A stretch of DNA of 64,000 nucleotides from Hydractinia symbiolongicarpus (GCF_029227915.1 NC_079877.1:28917851-28981850), one strand, 5' to 3'. Numbered from the stretch's first letter, positions 9,756 to 21,465 are shown. Notes: generated from the letters alone by a model not told the origin. A program made the numbers and translations.

Positions 9756-12191
9756 GTTGTAAAGATTTTTAGCTGAACTAATGGTAAAATTGTTTTAGTA
9801 CGATCTCCTTTCTTTTTGTTATGACTTGCATCCAATGTAGTTTTATTGGAGCTATCAGTGGATTATTAAAGACTAGATTACCTTTTTGACGCAATTAACC
9901 AAAAATGTGCTAATGAAATCCCTTTTGTTTGATCTCATTGTTTTGCGTTAACTTCTGTTGATAAACACTACCTACATACGAATGTCGGAGATGATCAGGA
10001 AAATAAAAAAAAGGTGTGATAACTATTTTTGTTCGATATTATGTAACCATATTGCAAAGATTGCATCATGCTGTTTTTTTAGAAATTATTAAAGCACAAA
10101 CCAAAATAAAAACGGGATTCCTGCTCTCTTCAATTTTTCACAAGAAAAAAAGTGGAATTTTGATTATTGACCAGGTCAACTTTGTCTGGCGATATGTAGC
10201 ACCTCTTGATAACGAAAAACAGAAAAAACAACTTCATATAAAATTCGACTAAAATATTTTTTTTATTTTTAAAAAAATGTATTTATTTTCATTTAGTTGA
10301 TATTAAATTCGAATTAGATTCGAAAATGTCATTAGCGATCACGACTTCAAAAGTAAGAAAAGGGGTGAAAGAACATCTAGCCTATCACTTTCTGGCTGGG
10401 GTTAGATTGTTAGATTGCATTTTTTTTTACATAAAAAGCTTTGCGAGTTAATTTGTGTTTTAATATGGCAGCGAAATGGATATAGAAATGACATATTGGT
10501 GAGATGTAGTTCATTATATAAAAGACTTTTGAAAAATAAGAAACAGCAGTCTTCACAATAGAGTAAACGAACGGAGAGAACAGAGATTTTGCACAAAATC
10601 AGAACGCTAGAAGACCAAGAAAAATAAATTTAACAAATTGAGATCACGTCTGATATGTTGTTCAGTATCAGATTGTGTGTAAGCATTTTACTGCATCTTA
10701 GTTAAAACATAAGGAATCTTTCTAATTCTCCTGCTAGGCAGTTGTTAAGGAAACAATTCCATTCCATTACGGAAATAAAAATACAAAAATAAAACTGAAT
10801 ATCCGTGGATGAAAATAGACAAAGATTCATTTGATTTAATATATACCGACACGTTCATTTTAAAGAGTTTTTTTAAAAGAGTTTTTTTTTGTAATCGCCT
10901 ATAATAACAGGCTAAGTCTGTGTGTAACGCTTACAAAGAGGATGATTTTTTGTCTCATTTGTTAAACGGCAAAGTTACCAATTACGTAATCATGTAAGAG
11001 AGGAAATTTGGCGTTAATAGCATTTTTTAAATAACGAAGCCAATACAATGCACTTGCAAGTTAGATCAAATGTTAAGCATAAATACTGCTTAACTAGTGA
11101 AACCACAGTAAGAATCGGCTGTATCATGGCTCACACATCAAATTAAGCATATCTTCTGTAAAGAAAGTATTTTGTTAATTTTTTTTAGCATTTACCTTGA
11201 AATGTCGAAAATAAATCCAGTTGAATAAATAAAACAGTGTGTTGTAGAATAACATAAAAAAAAAATTGACGCCTAAACAATGAGTTTTTTTCCGAAAATT
11301 TTGCGTGTATAAATTTTTGCGAATCGTTAAACTGTAATAAGTTTCTAGAGCAAAATTTGTCGTAATTGCTTAAAGTTAACAGGTAGTAAAACTATCTAAA
11401 ATAATCATTTTGTTTTTATTTTAACCTGTTTTTGCGGAGCTTAAGTTTAACAGAAACATAATTGTCAAAATTTGCGCAAATAAGTACACAAAATTAGTAC
11501 GTTAATATTTTGAGTATCTTAATGTTATTTAGTCGTTATGACTAATAATTCTAACGTATTAAAAAAGCGGATTCATAGTAAAATCTTGCTTTAAAATTAG
11601 AGGATCTTAAAATTAATGTTTGTTACATCAAATCTTTACAAACCGTATATGCTTGCTATGCCCAACTCCGCAGTTTCTAGACCCATTGAAAGATGAAAAT
11701 AATTTATTTGATGGAAGGGATTATCAGTATTTTCGCCTCAATTGAGAATAAATTTCGTATTACACTCCTTTTTTCTCACTGTAAGAATCAATCGTCTCAG
11801 CCCACAGTTTTCACAAAGAATGATATGCGATCGAACACCATACTTTTGTTGTTGGTTCAACTTATAGATGTCATCAAAAGCTTAATCATAAGGAAGATAA
11901 GGTTTTTACTGAAAAATATAACAAATTTAGAGCAAAAAAATAAATTTATGAAATATTTTTTGCTTATGTGCTTTAGTTAATGGATGGTTTACAGGTGGAA
12001 CAAGGTTGACAAAGATGAAACGCATCATTTTTTTATAGAGTTTTTACACAAAACGTCTTTTACTTGACCAACCAATTGAAATTGAGACCAGTACTTAATG
12101 AGTTACTCAACTTGCAGAGTAAAAGAGTGATTTTTTACTTTATATATGGTAAACACCAATATTTTAAAGACTCTTACATCAAAATAAAATA
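9756..12191. other. 2.4 kb without recognised genes
   Basis: This is AT-rich intergenic sequence. Short open frames (for example 10016-10252 and 11693-11980) have biased, low-complexity translations with no motif I recognise. No tRNA or clear repeat was found by eye. Confidence 0.3.
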
Positions 12192-12538
12192 TTATTTAGT
12201 CCATGGATACTCGTTTTCTGTGTTAAGCGTGATACAGTAAAACAAACCAGGCACAACAACAGAGGTGTCGCATACAGCATCTGAACATAAATAATTGGAT
12301 GCATTTCCACCACTTGGTGTGAATTTAATCGAACAACCGGATGCTTGATGTGATGACTAAGTATGCAGATAGTATAAGCCTTTTAATTTGAAGGGCGTCT
12401 AACTCAGAATTCATATTTCGCTTACCAGGGTAAAAATCAAAGCAACTGAAAGGATAGCAACCCACGTGTTAGCTGAAAAGAAAAAACAACAACAAATTAT
12501 TATTGAGATGCAAAACTACATACCAATCACTTACCCAT
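12192..12538 (-). CDS. Secreted four-cysteine peptide precursor (71 aa)
   Basis: Three minus-strand exons: 12538-12535 (ATG G), 12472-12426 and 12356-12192, all with GT-AG boundaries and matching phases (216 nt). Residues 1-17 (MANTWVAILSVALIFTL) form a hydrophobic signal peptide, so the product is secreted. The mature part begins near SSHQASGC, has four cysteines and ends ENEYPWTK-stop. A TATA box lies about 70 bases upstream of the ATG. A paralogous exon at 18097-18264 has six cysteines; the two missing here correspond to its Cys2 and Cys5. I do not recognise the family. Size and layout suit a cysteine-stabilised peptide (toxin-like, antimicrobial or signalling), but no activity can be inferred. 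Confidence 0.75.
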
Positions 12539-12605
12539 GATTAGGACACAGTTTTAGATACGAATTGTAACTAAGTTGTACTGATAGGTAATTTTTTGTC
12601 AGCAA

Positions 12606-12613
12606 TTTTTATA
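12606..12613 (-). promoter_or_regulatory. TATA box of the secreted-peptide gene
   Basis: TATAAAAA on the minus strand, preceded by GGG, lies about 70 bases upstream of the ATG at 12538. This places transcription start roughly 35-40 bases before the ATG. Position and sequence fit a core promoter. Confidence 0.6.
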
Positions 12614-12986
12614 CCCTTTTTTTTTACATTATTATAGGACAGATAAAGAGTAATATGTTTATTCCGGACCTAATTGTGACCAGTAGCATTCCATTTGAAT
12701 GACACACCTTGAAATATTTTGTGATTGTCAAGATCTTTTATAACTTTGAATTGCTTTATATATATTTTATATATTAATTAGTATCATAACAGGATGTACA
12801 ACATTTGATATCTTCCAAATTACGTATTTTAGATTAACAAAACAAATTTCTTAGGTCTAAAGTTGACTTTTATGTGGGTGTGGATCTTTTGGGTTGCTCC
12901 ACTATGTTCACTTTGCCCCCTATCCTGTCAAAATAATTCAACCACGGTCGTTTTCACTTAGATTTTGTCCACCAATCAAATTTCTT
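12614..12986. other. Upstream region of the peptide gene
   Basis: AT-rich sequence with no gene recognised. It would contain any upstream regulatory sites of the minus-strand peptide gene. Confidence 0.25.
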
Positions 12987-13431
12987 AGGGGCCATTCAAT
13001 AATTACGTAACACCTAAATTCGCCATTTTTTACCACCCCCCACCCCTTGTAACGCATCGTAAAAAATCTAGTACCACCCACTTAGCCACCTTCCTTGTAC
13101 GTAATACTTCCAATCTTAAGACCTTATTTATTCATTTCCTATAGTACCAAAAACCTTCATGTAACAGATAAACCGGCAAACTAGTGTTCTAATTTGAGAA
13201 AAAGGATATAACAGGGCCATTTATTTAGCATGCAAGATGGTATTTTTGGTACTTTTGCGTAAGTGCAAAAGCAAGAAACAAATTCAAGATGTAGATTATA
13301 CACCAAAGTAACTAAAAATATCCGTAATACATAAAAACTCTCTGTTACATAACAAAAGACCTCTATTCCCCCCACCCCATCGCCCCTAGATTCTCGTAGC
13401 AGTTCGTAACAAAAATTATTGAATGACCCTT
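12987..13431. mobile_element. MITE with GGGYCATTCAATAATT termini
   Basis: The left end reads GGGGCCATTCAATAATTACG. The right end is the inverse of AAGGGTCATTCAATAATTTT. TTA abuts both ends, suggesting a 3-bp target duplication as in PIF/Harbinger-type elements. The interior is C-rich near both ends (CCACCCCCCACCCC and CCCCCCACCCCAT) and has no transposase. It is a non-autonomous inverted-repeat element of about 445 bp. Confidence 0.7.
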
Positions 13432-14373
13432 TAAAAGAAAATAAGTATTATTCTAATTTGATTTTCTTTTAAAGTACTTCCCAACACATGAAATGAGGAT
13501 ATCCATCAAATTGAAGTTATAAGATATTATAATTAAAGTTTTGTTCCATTTTGAAACTTTCTAATAATCGCGATAGAACATTAAGAAACAATTACAGGAG
13601 ATATGGGTTTGTTGCCATTACCTCCCACATTAAAAGCAAATGCTCTGCCAACAGATAACTAGTCGATTGTGGCATGTTTTTAAATTAACGGAAGCTTTTT
13701 GGGCCCATTAACTGCGTCAAATGTTTTGAACACATCATTAAAACTAACCAGGTGTTTTGATGTTTTTCTCTTGTTTTGTCAAAATTGCATTGCTTCGTTG
13801 TAAGAGTAAGTAGAAGCGATTACAGCAAACCCACAGAAACGATTAGTATTTTTCAACTGTTTTTATGGAGTATTAGCGGTCTCTTTACTTTGTATTTTAA
13901 AGCAAGGAGCACGTCGAGTGAATTCTAACGTTATTTACGTTTCTTATCTTCCTGCGAAATGATGCAATACTGTTACCCTATTATTGCAAGTGATGCGAGA
14001 ATAGAAAGAAGAAGGGAATAATGTCGGGTGAAAGAGTTCGTATTAAAGACGTACAGAGGTACATGAGCGATTTTAGAATGCTGTCATCTGGATCATACTG
14101 TATGGCTTTTTAAAAAGTTTCCAAATTCCCTACTTGTCTGCTTATTTTGTCACAATTGCGACTTGCATTTTTAAAACACGAGTGACACGTGCTTTATACT
14201 CTTATCAATCGCTAATCCTTCAGTACAATATAAGAGAAGTGTCATACAGAAAACAGACTTTACTCTCCTAACCATAATGTCGTCTTCTTTCATACTTGTA
14301 GAAAACTGGCTATAAATACACTTTAGGTAACAACCAATCGCGCATTCCGTTGAAGAGGCGGATTTGAAAATCT
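13432..14373. other. Unassigned intergenic sequence
   Basis: No gene, RNA or repeat boundary was recognised. Confidence 0.3.
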
Positions 14374-15100
14374 CATCTATATAATAATACGCCAGTTCCG
14401 TGTCTCTGTGACAGGCAAAGTGGATGTATTGTTTTTACTAAAGAAACAGCTGCGGTAACATGTCACTTTTGCTAAACTTTATTTTTATTCTGTCTTTTGT
14501 GTGCTTTTTCAAATTGATTTAAAATTTTTGTTTTAAGAAAGTCATGGTTAATTTATTTTATTGTTCTCATAAAAACTTTTGTGTAATGATGTAAAACTTT
14601 ATTACACAAAAGTCACAGGTAATTAATTTTTTATGACTCCCTTAATATTGGTTTTATCTATTCCCGCTTGAATAAAATTAACAACAAAATGTTTTGACGA
14701 AAAGAGCAATGCTAGGCTAAAACAAATCATGTGATAAAATAAAGTGATTTCATTAGTTAGGAATTTTATTGCATGCAAAATTAAATTTACCTTAACGGGA
14801 GCTTTGTTATAAATTGTTATACGAGTAAAGTCACAGGTAATTAACGTTGTTATTAGAGTTGTCAATTTCGGTCAAAAGTGATAGTTTCTTGCGTCTTTAA
14901 AATGAAACTGACAACAAATGATTTTGTGATAAGAAACATAGAATAAATTATAAATGTTTATAACCTTTTATATCTCCACGGGATTTCGTTTAAAACGTTT
15001 CTTTTTCAGCCTTCTTAATAAAACTATCAACAAACTTTTTTGTGATAAGAAGCACAACAAATTTAAGTGGATTATTCCACGGGTTTAAATAACTAGTTGA
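14374..15100 (-). repeat. RTE/SINE-like repeat family, long inverted copy
   Basis: Read on the minus strand it begins CTAGTTATTTAAACCCGTGG with a TCCAC partner, and ends CCACTTTGCCTGTCACAGAG followed by GGCGTATTATTATATAG. That matches the head hairpin and AT tail of the copies at 1605 and 19560. At 0.7 kb it is the longest copy here. Internally the phrase AGTCACAGGTAATTAA occurs twice, about 200 bp apart. No intact reverse transcriptase frame was found. Confidence 0.5.
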
Positions 15101-15259
15101 CAGAATAATTTGCTAATACAAAACAAAAAAGCGTACATCAATCCTGCTGACCAAATATTTCTCAATCAGATGAAAATATTTGATCAATTTAAAAACATAT
15201 CTCGCCCTGGAATCATTCTAGGAATGATCTGCCTTTTTGCTCTATGGGTGTTATTTCAA

Positions 15260-16682
15260 TGCAAATCTAGGAAATCTGATTAAGAAATGCGTTCTCATTT
15301 TAATAGAAAGTTCAACTTTATTGGGCACATAGTTGATGATTTTTTGAAATATCGTGTGCTATTTTCTCTGGAAACAAAAACAGCGCAGGAAACAGCAGAC
15401 AGATTTGTTGGTAGATTTCTTTCCTTCTTTGGGTTGCCAATGATTATACACTCGGACAATGGGAAGGAGTTTGTTCACAATATTATGGATTGCGTTTGTG
15501 TAATTTGGCCAGGAAGAACTACGTTTGTTCATGGAGTACCTGGTCATTTGCAATCCCAAGGTATGGTTGAGCAGGGAAATGCCACCGTACAAACAATGAT
15601 CAGTAGGAAAGAGCGCCACGGTGATAGTTGTTGTTGGGCAAAGTGGTTTCCAGGAATTCAGTGTAAGAAAACACGAGTAAATACGTACCTGTTCTAGGTT
15701 TATTACTTGTTCATAGTAGTAAAGAAGAATGCGTTTGAATTTATATGTAGTCTTATGTCAATTTTTTACATCAGTACTTTTTATATTTTGTACATTCTAT
15801 GTATTTTATTTTATGTTATAATTTTTTTTAACCTTAATAGTTTTCCTGAATAGCACTGTCGTTAGCAGCATTAAAAAGACGCCCTATGAAGTGGTATTTG
15901 GACAAAAACCAAATGGTCTCCATCAGCTTGGTTTAAATATTAATTCCTTTGATGAAAGCATGGTTGCTGACATGATAGGTACCAAAGAAAGCACCATTGT
16001 TTCCAGTGTTGATACAACAGATACGGAACCTGATGTAGATTTCTTATTGCACCAACCACCAGATGCGATGGAACAAGATGAAGATGAGGAACCTTTCGAA
16101 ACTACTTGCTCAGAGCGAAAGGAAATAAGGACAACTGTAGCCGAAGAAGTCGCTAAGAATGCCATTTTTAACCAAAAGAAATATAGCAAGGGAAAGCGTA
16201 TCAAGGTGGCTTGTTATAGAAATACAGATCACGTAACAGCTGTACCAAAGAAATTACGCCACGCATCTGATCTAAAACGTTTGCCTTGCGTAATAATTGG
16301 AAAATCCGGAGGTAATCAACCCACGTACAAACTTCTTTGTGAAGAAGGCACTTTACAAAAGCGTCACACAGCAAGTGTATTAAATCAGTGTAACGGGCCT
16401 GTTCGTTGCAAATATCCATATGACGAGGAGTTGTCTTTGTCAGAAGTTGTAAGAAAAATTACCCACATGCCTGTAATCTACTGTCGTTGTAAGTTGTCAA
16501 ACTGTAGAACAAATCAGTTGCATCTCGTTGCCATTCTGAACATACAGAGAATTGCAAAAACAACGAACATTGTGATGTTGCATCTCATCAAGACAAGAAT
16601 ATGGATCCTGTAAAGCAGTCGTCAGTGTCCAAATTTTTAAAATTCGGAGGCGCTGTCGTAAGCCAAGGCAACCGTTACGTTT
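15260..16682 (+). pseudogene. KRBA2/Ginger-like integrase (rve) pseudogene
   Basis: Exon 15287-15662 (donor GTAAGA) reads FIGHIVDDFLKYRVLFSLET, then HSDNGKEF (second catalytic Asp) and HLQSQGMVEQGN (catalytic Glu). This is the integrase layout of the KRAB-A domain-containing protein 2-like family and Ginger/Gypsy-type transposons. Exon 15841 onward continues with IKKTPYEVVFGQKPN, an acidic linker and a chromatin-binding-like tail (RHASDLKRLPCVII, KRHTASVLNQCNGPVRC). It is dead: a TAA sits where the first catalytic Asp region should be (15281), a frameshift near 16520 separates CRCKLSNCR from CHSEHTENC, and another TAA follows GNRYVF at 16684. The His of the usual H-P-Q-S-Q-G box is kept but the Pro is Leu. 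Confidence 0.75.
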
Positions 16683-17607
16683 TCTAAAATAGCTGTCCAG
16701 TTGACACCTGGCTCGCTGCCATGAAAATCCTATTTGAGAGTAAAGTTTTCACCAGACGAAAATATCCGAAGTCATATAAATCAGTTAGTAGGTCTGGTCA
16801 AAAAGGGCAGTTACGACGCTGCTGAAGGGCAGTTACGTACGCGGCACAGTTTAAAAATTTAATCCATAACAACTATTAACTTCTAATCTGTTATTCAGAG
16901 TTATTCAAAGTGCGATAGTCCACATTGCAGTAACCTGAATAGTTTTAAAACTTACAATTCCTACCCTAAAATTGATGTTACTGAAATTCCCGAGTCTGAC
17001 TGGATTAAGACAGCTCACGTAATCAGTCAAGTTTGTTCGTGGTTTTCAAAAGGCTACACATCACAATGCGGACTAAATGTAGTGACAGAAACACCAAAGG
17101 ACTATCTATTTATGGATCAGAAAAAAGAAAACGGGTAGGACAAATAAATACGCAGTAAATGAAGGATAATTTCTTTTTCACTACGATTACTAGGTTGTAG
17201 CTATTAGGTTTTTTTTTACACACGTTTAAACATATATTTAATTTTACTAGAACATGGAAGGCATATTGCAATGAACAAAGAAAGACAGGTTCGAAATCGT
17301 TTAGAAGCATTCCCTGTGTACTTCTGGTTGACTTAATTACGTTAGATCGAAGGCTTGACATCCAGTCTATTCTACATAAAATGGATATAAAGACTAGCTG
17401 TGGTGAAAGTGTCAGGTATTAATTAAATTTTAAAGTATCTTATTGGTCTGTAAATATGATCAAATGAACAACAAAACTATAAACTCAATTCTAGTTACCA
17501 ACTACATGCCGTAACGATGAACAACGTACAACACTACACTGCCAAAATCAAGTACGATAACTTCTGGTACTTTTATGATGGTATGTTGGATACTGGTATT
17601 AAGTAGA
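16683..17607 (+). pseudogene. USP-like (C19) peptidase remnant attached to the integrase
   Basis: The integrase frame runs, after one TAA, into NSCPVDTWLAAMKILFESK. A frameshift near 16795 follows, then LVKKGSYDAAEGQL. Three more exon-like blocks follow: about 16900-17134 (YNSYPKIDVTEIPESDWIK), about 17251-17415 (TWKAYCNEQRKTG, IPCVLLVDLITLDRRLDIQS) and about 17495-17606 (YQLHAVTMNNVQHYTAKIKY, FWYFYDGM, then TAG). The last block matches the His box and WYYYD end of ubiquitin-specific proteases (H-Y-x-A...W-Y-x-Y-D). I infer that the original element encoded an integrase plus a USP-fold peptidase, in one protein or in adjacent genes. No Cys box was found. Other papain-fold peptidases cannot be excluded. 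Confidence 0.5.
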
Positions 17608-18096
17608 TGCCCTACCACGTAACCCAGCTGCGTGCCGACTGTTGGCTATTTATAAACATTCCACTTTGCCTAAAGCTTTGTTCAGCTACTAATGGAAGAA
17701 AGCCCCCAAAATTGTATAGTCATTGTTTTTAAGGGTAAGAGTTAAGAGTTCATGGGCGAGGAGGCAGAGGGAATTGTTTATTTCTAAACATAAAGTATAT
17801 GAAGTATTGATATACAATATTTACACCATTTACACTATTATTTTTCACTTACTCACCCCAGCCAAATTATTTAGCAATTGATTAAAGTCCTGACATATTC
17901 AGCAGCGCTTGTTTAAATTTGGCATTGTTTGTAAAGAAAGAATATGGCGTCATTACTAGGCCTAAAGATTTCAATAAAGAACGGTTGTGTAATCAGAAAT
18001 AAAAACGCAGACGTAAGATTATACTTTTTTTTACTAAACACACTGAAAAATAATTTATTGCAATATACAAACTTTACAATTTACTTTTATAAAATA
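17608..18096. other. Unassigned intergenic sequence
   Basis: No recognisable gene or repeat. Confidence 0.3.
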
Positions 18097-18264
18097 TTAT
18101 TTAGTCCATGGATCCTCGTTTTCGGTGATAGGTGTGATACAGTAACATAATAAACCTGGCACAACAACAGAGGTGTCGCATGCAGCATCTGAACATGAAT
18201 AATTGGGTGCATTTCCATCACATACTGTGAATTTAATCGAACAACCGGATGCTTGCTCAGGCAC
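18097..18264 (-). CDS. Paralogous six-cysteine peptide exon (partial gene)
   Basis: This is the terminal exon of a second secreted-peptide gene. It is preceded by an acceptor (TTCTTAG) and reads VPEQASGCSIKFTVCDGN, then YSCSDAAC, VVVPGLLCYC and ENEDPWTK-stop. The six cysteines are spaced C-x6-C-x8-C-x4-C-x10-C-x1-C. It aligns codon for codon with the last exon at 12192-12356 apart from one extra codon. I could not find the ATG exon or the signal-peptide exon in the following 1.3 kb on the minus strand, and no TATA box is evident. It may be an orphaned exon, a gene with a distant or diverged first exon, or a pseudogene. The exon itself is intact. Confidence 0.6.
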   Translation of the reverse strand: MPEQASGCSIKFTVCDGNAPNYSCSDAACDTSVVVPGLLCYCITPITENEDPWTK

Positions 18265-19559
18265 CTAAGAATACAAAGAAGTGTAAAAGGGTATAATAGA
18301 TGCTTTGATTATGCACTGTGCTAAAAATACTCACGCTTAAGGTTCTTAAATTTATCCAGGTTTTATTCAAAAAAAGGAACATTTTTTCAGATTCAGTTTA
18401 ATCCGTAGTACAGGCCTGTCCCTTAATAGATTTCTGTATATGTATACTTTAACAGAATTATGCGTAGCAAACTTAATTAGGGCGTTATCGTCACTAATTA
18501 GATAATTGACAAATTGGACACGACGTAATGATAATGGAAGTCATTCGAATAACGGTTTGATTCTAACAGTTTTAGATTTGATCATGATGGCTCTTGATTG
18601 CATTCTAAGCGAGTTGAAAGAAGTTACAGAAAATAGCTTTCAAAAATTTTATTTTTACAAAAACTTAAAGAATCATTTCTATTTAAACGATTTCAATTAA
18701 TTTTAAGCCGGATGTTAAGTCGGATTTTCAATGGGAAATACAAATAATTGCAACGCATCGTATTATTTTAGTGTTGATGATTTGAAAGATAATTTTTCTT
18801 AATTATTCTTTTCTTAAACCAATTTTCGATACTCGTAATACGAAAAATAAGTTATATTCATCCCTATTATTCCACGTATAGACCAAGAGATTAAGCTTAT
18901 CCAATCAGATTATTTGATTTTGGTACGAAATGCGTATTATTTTCATCATTGGAAATTCGGTTTTAGTTAGATTGTTACGAGATTGAACATAATAATACAT
19001 ACCATATTTAAAACCAACATTAGACTCAAAAAGAGGACGATTGATAAATCTAAAAAAAAACAGAATGTTATCTCGCTGTAAAGTTGAGCAGATACCAAAA
19101 AATATATATATTTATATATACCTATGTAAAGAAAACTTCATGTACTTACGCATTTTTGCTTTAAAATTTAAAAATTGATATCAATAAAACACGTTAAAAG
19201 ACTTATTTCTCTTCTTGAGATCTTCTTGCTAACTTGGTATAAATTTTGTAACTGATTGTAACATAGTTTCCCTCGGTTTTATACTCAAATAGCGGATACC
19301 TGTAATTACCTGTGGTTTGAAACACATATAGAATATTCTTAAGTAACATTCCAGGCTAATGTGACATCAGGTAATTTTCCTCAGAACAAAACAAACATTC
19401 GTGAACTGTGATTTTATGTTTAACTAGAGTAGTGCATGTTTTATAATGTTGCATAAAGAATGCACTGATTCATCTTCTGTTAACACATGATCATTACAAA
19501 TTTAAAAGAATAATCAAAGTAAAAAAATATTCCCAGATTTATCTGTGTATTTAATCTTT
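18265..19559. other. Region upstream of the six-cysteine exon
   Basis: AT-rich, with no coding exon I can support. I looked specifically for a signal-peptide exon like the one at 12426-12472 and found no match. Confidence 0.3.
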
Positions 19560-19685
19560 ACTAGTCGTTAGCCCGTGGAAAAATCCACGGGTTCGCCCGT
19601 CGCAGCTAAGCTACCATTTTGCGTGACAGACAGACGGACGGACAGACGGACAGACAAACGTATACGGGCATTATAATATAGATAA
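19560..19685 (+). repeat. RTE/SINE-like repeat family, short copy
   Basis: It starts ACTAGTCGTTAGCCCGTGG with the CCCGTGG/CCACGGG hairpin, passes through an array of GACAGACGGAC units, and ends GTATACGGGCATTATAATAT AGAT. It is the shortest and cleanest copy of the family also present at 1605 and 14374. Its small size argues for a SINE-like derivative. Confidence 0.6.
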
Positions 19686-20047
19686 ATTACAAGTTTAGTA
19701 TGACGTCCATTACTGCGATTTCTTCTTATATACCAGTTGCATAAGCTGAAGTTGTTCTGTCCTTATAAAGTTGAAAAGAAAATTTCACTTTTGTGACTTT
19801 TAACTCAAGAAAGAAATTAGTAAACTGAATGACACAGTGTGAAGACATCATTTGCTTATTTTAATTACTGCTGCACTCGTTCTTGACAAACTCGCAAAAT
19901 TTCAGTGAGAAGAAATTGTTGTCCGAAAGAAGATATTTTTCTATTCCTCCTTCAAAAATTACAAAATAATTTTCTTTCTTTTAAATAATCCCGAAAAATA
20001 TTCAACATTTCACTTCCTTTTGAGCTCATTTTTTGTGACAAGAAACC

Positions 20048-20167
20048 TCCCCCCCACTCCCCCCTTTCCTTAGATAATAATTGTACCTCTGCCAATTCTT
20101 CACCTTTCCCCAATAGTTATATGTCCCTGCCTAGACAAATGTCACTAAAAAATCCCCCCCCCCCCTT
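20048..20167 (+). repeat. C-rich low-complexity stretch
   Basis: Two homopolymer-rich C tracts (about 20048-20066 and 20154-20165) lie in otherwise AT-rich DNA. No function is inferred. Confidence 0.5.
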
Positions 20168-20247
20168 CAGTACCCAGCAATTGACTCCGGAAATTTCTTA
20201 TTTGCACAAAAAACTGAAGATCTTTCTGGTCTCAGGTAGTTTCAACT

Positions 20248-20526
20248 TTGTCACGCGCGAAAAGAAATTTACAAGATGGTAGAACACCTGCTGTAAACAA
20301 GAGATTGTTTCTAATTCATATACTGAATTTTAGGCTTACTTTAAAAAAAAGCAAAAGGTACAAAGATGTTTTGTTTAAAAGAATGAAAGAATTAATGCAA
20401 TTGAAAAGTTCTTTTAGCCGACGACAAAAAGCGCTGTTAACTTTAAAAATATACAAATATTTTATGCTGTTCTCTCAGCAGCAAGAACATCTTTTGAAGC
20501 TTTTGAAAGAACATGGTGTTTTTTGA
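20248..20526 (+). other. Open frame of unknown status, 92 codons
   Basis: A lysine-rich open frame (MSRAKRNLQDGRTPAV...) has no motif I recognise. Its last codons lie in an exact 20-bp tandem duplication (20501-20520 and 20521-20540). Probably not a gene, but nothing excludes a small basic protein or a transposon remnant. Confidence 0.15.
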
Positions 20527-20540
20527 AAGAACATGGTGTT

Positions 20541-21164
20541 TTGTAAATATTTGTTTATAAAGCATCAAATCTTTTTGGCGATTGACGAAATTACGTAATG
20601 GTTCAAAAGACATGTCATAGGCTGTTTGCTGCTAGAGAGAAAACAAAATGGCCGAAAGCAGAGTGCACGGAAGAATGCTTTGACTGCGTTAAATATTGAT
20701 GAAAACTGCCAGAAGTTATTGATTTTACGTAAAATAGCTGAAGGTTTGAAATTACCTTTTTTTACAGAATGATTTTAATACGAAACTGAGAAGGAGTAAA
20801 CATAGAAAAATTGTTATGGACTGAATTGTGAGAATGGACTTTCTACAGAAAAGCACAGAGCGGACTAAGCTCTTAAGTAATTCCAAAAATTATTCTTTTA
20901 TGTTTAGATTTCTACAAATCTAATATCAAGTTGAAAGAAAGAGGATGAAAGGAAATAATGTACTCTACGCAACAATATGTACGTACTTTTTCAGTCTCAG
21001 ATCTTTTGACTTACCTTTCAGTACCAGCGTTTTGCAAGACTTTACAAAGTAAGCAGCATAATAATACTGAAAACGTTAGTAATGTTTAAATCCAAAACAA
21101 GTTTCTAAAGTCATTTTTGTCTCCAGGATTTTTTATCCAATATCATACCCGCTTCGCTAACCTG
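20541..21164. other. Unassigned intergenic sequence
   Basis: No gene or repeat recognised. Confidence 0.25.
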
Positions 21165-21465
21165 TCAGCACTTTAGCGGAGACGGTGTAGTGGTAGCGCA
21201 TTCTACTTGTAATTATAAGGTTTCAAGTTCGAGTCCTCACTACGGCGCACTTTAAATGCAGTGTTGTCAGCCCATTTAGTGCCATCTACAGACCGCTAAC
21301 CGGCTTGTGTGGCAGGCAAGCAAGTTAGAGCAATTCTATACGTATCTCTGGCGGTGATGTAACGCAGTTACAGTTGGAGGAGAGGAAGAGCCAACCGTTA
21401 GGATGTAATCCCCAACGACGTTAAAACTTCTTTAACATGTTAGCATACAAGCAAACAAAGAAAAT
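21165..21465 (+). repeat. tRNA-derived SINE
   Basis: The head resembles a tRNA: a box A-like GGTGTAGTGGTAGCGC, and a box B-like GGTTTCAAGTTCGAGTCC about 35 bases later. The anticodon arm does not pair well, so this is not a functional tRNA gene. A non-tRNA body follows (CAGACCGCTAACCGGC, GGTGATGTAACGCAGTT) and a tail with CCCCAACGACGTTAAAACTT and a short repeat. This head-body-tail layout is that of a tRNA-derived SINE transcribed by RNA polymerase III from its internal promoter. Confidence 0.7.

Noticed and set aside
15923-16419. Minus-strand frames opposite the integrase
   Set aside because: Antisense shadows of the integrase pseudogene, which has clear family motifs on the plus strand.
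21170-21245. tRNA gene
   Set aside because: Boxes A and B are present, but the anticodon stem does not pair and a SINE body and tail follow directly.
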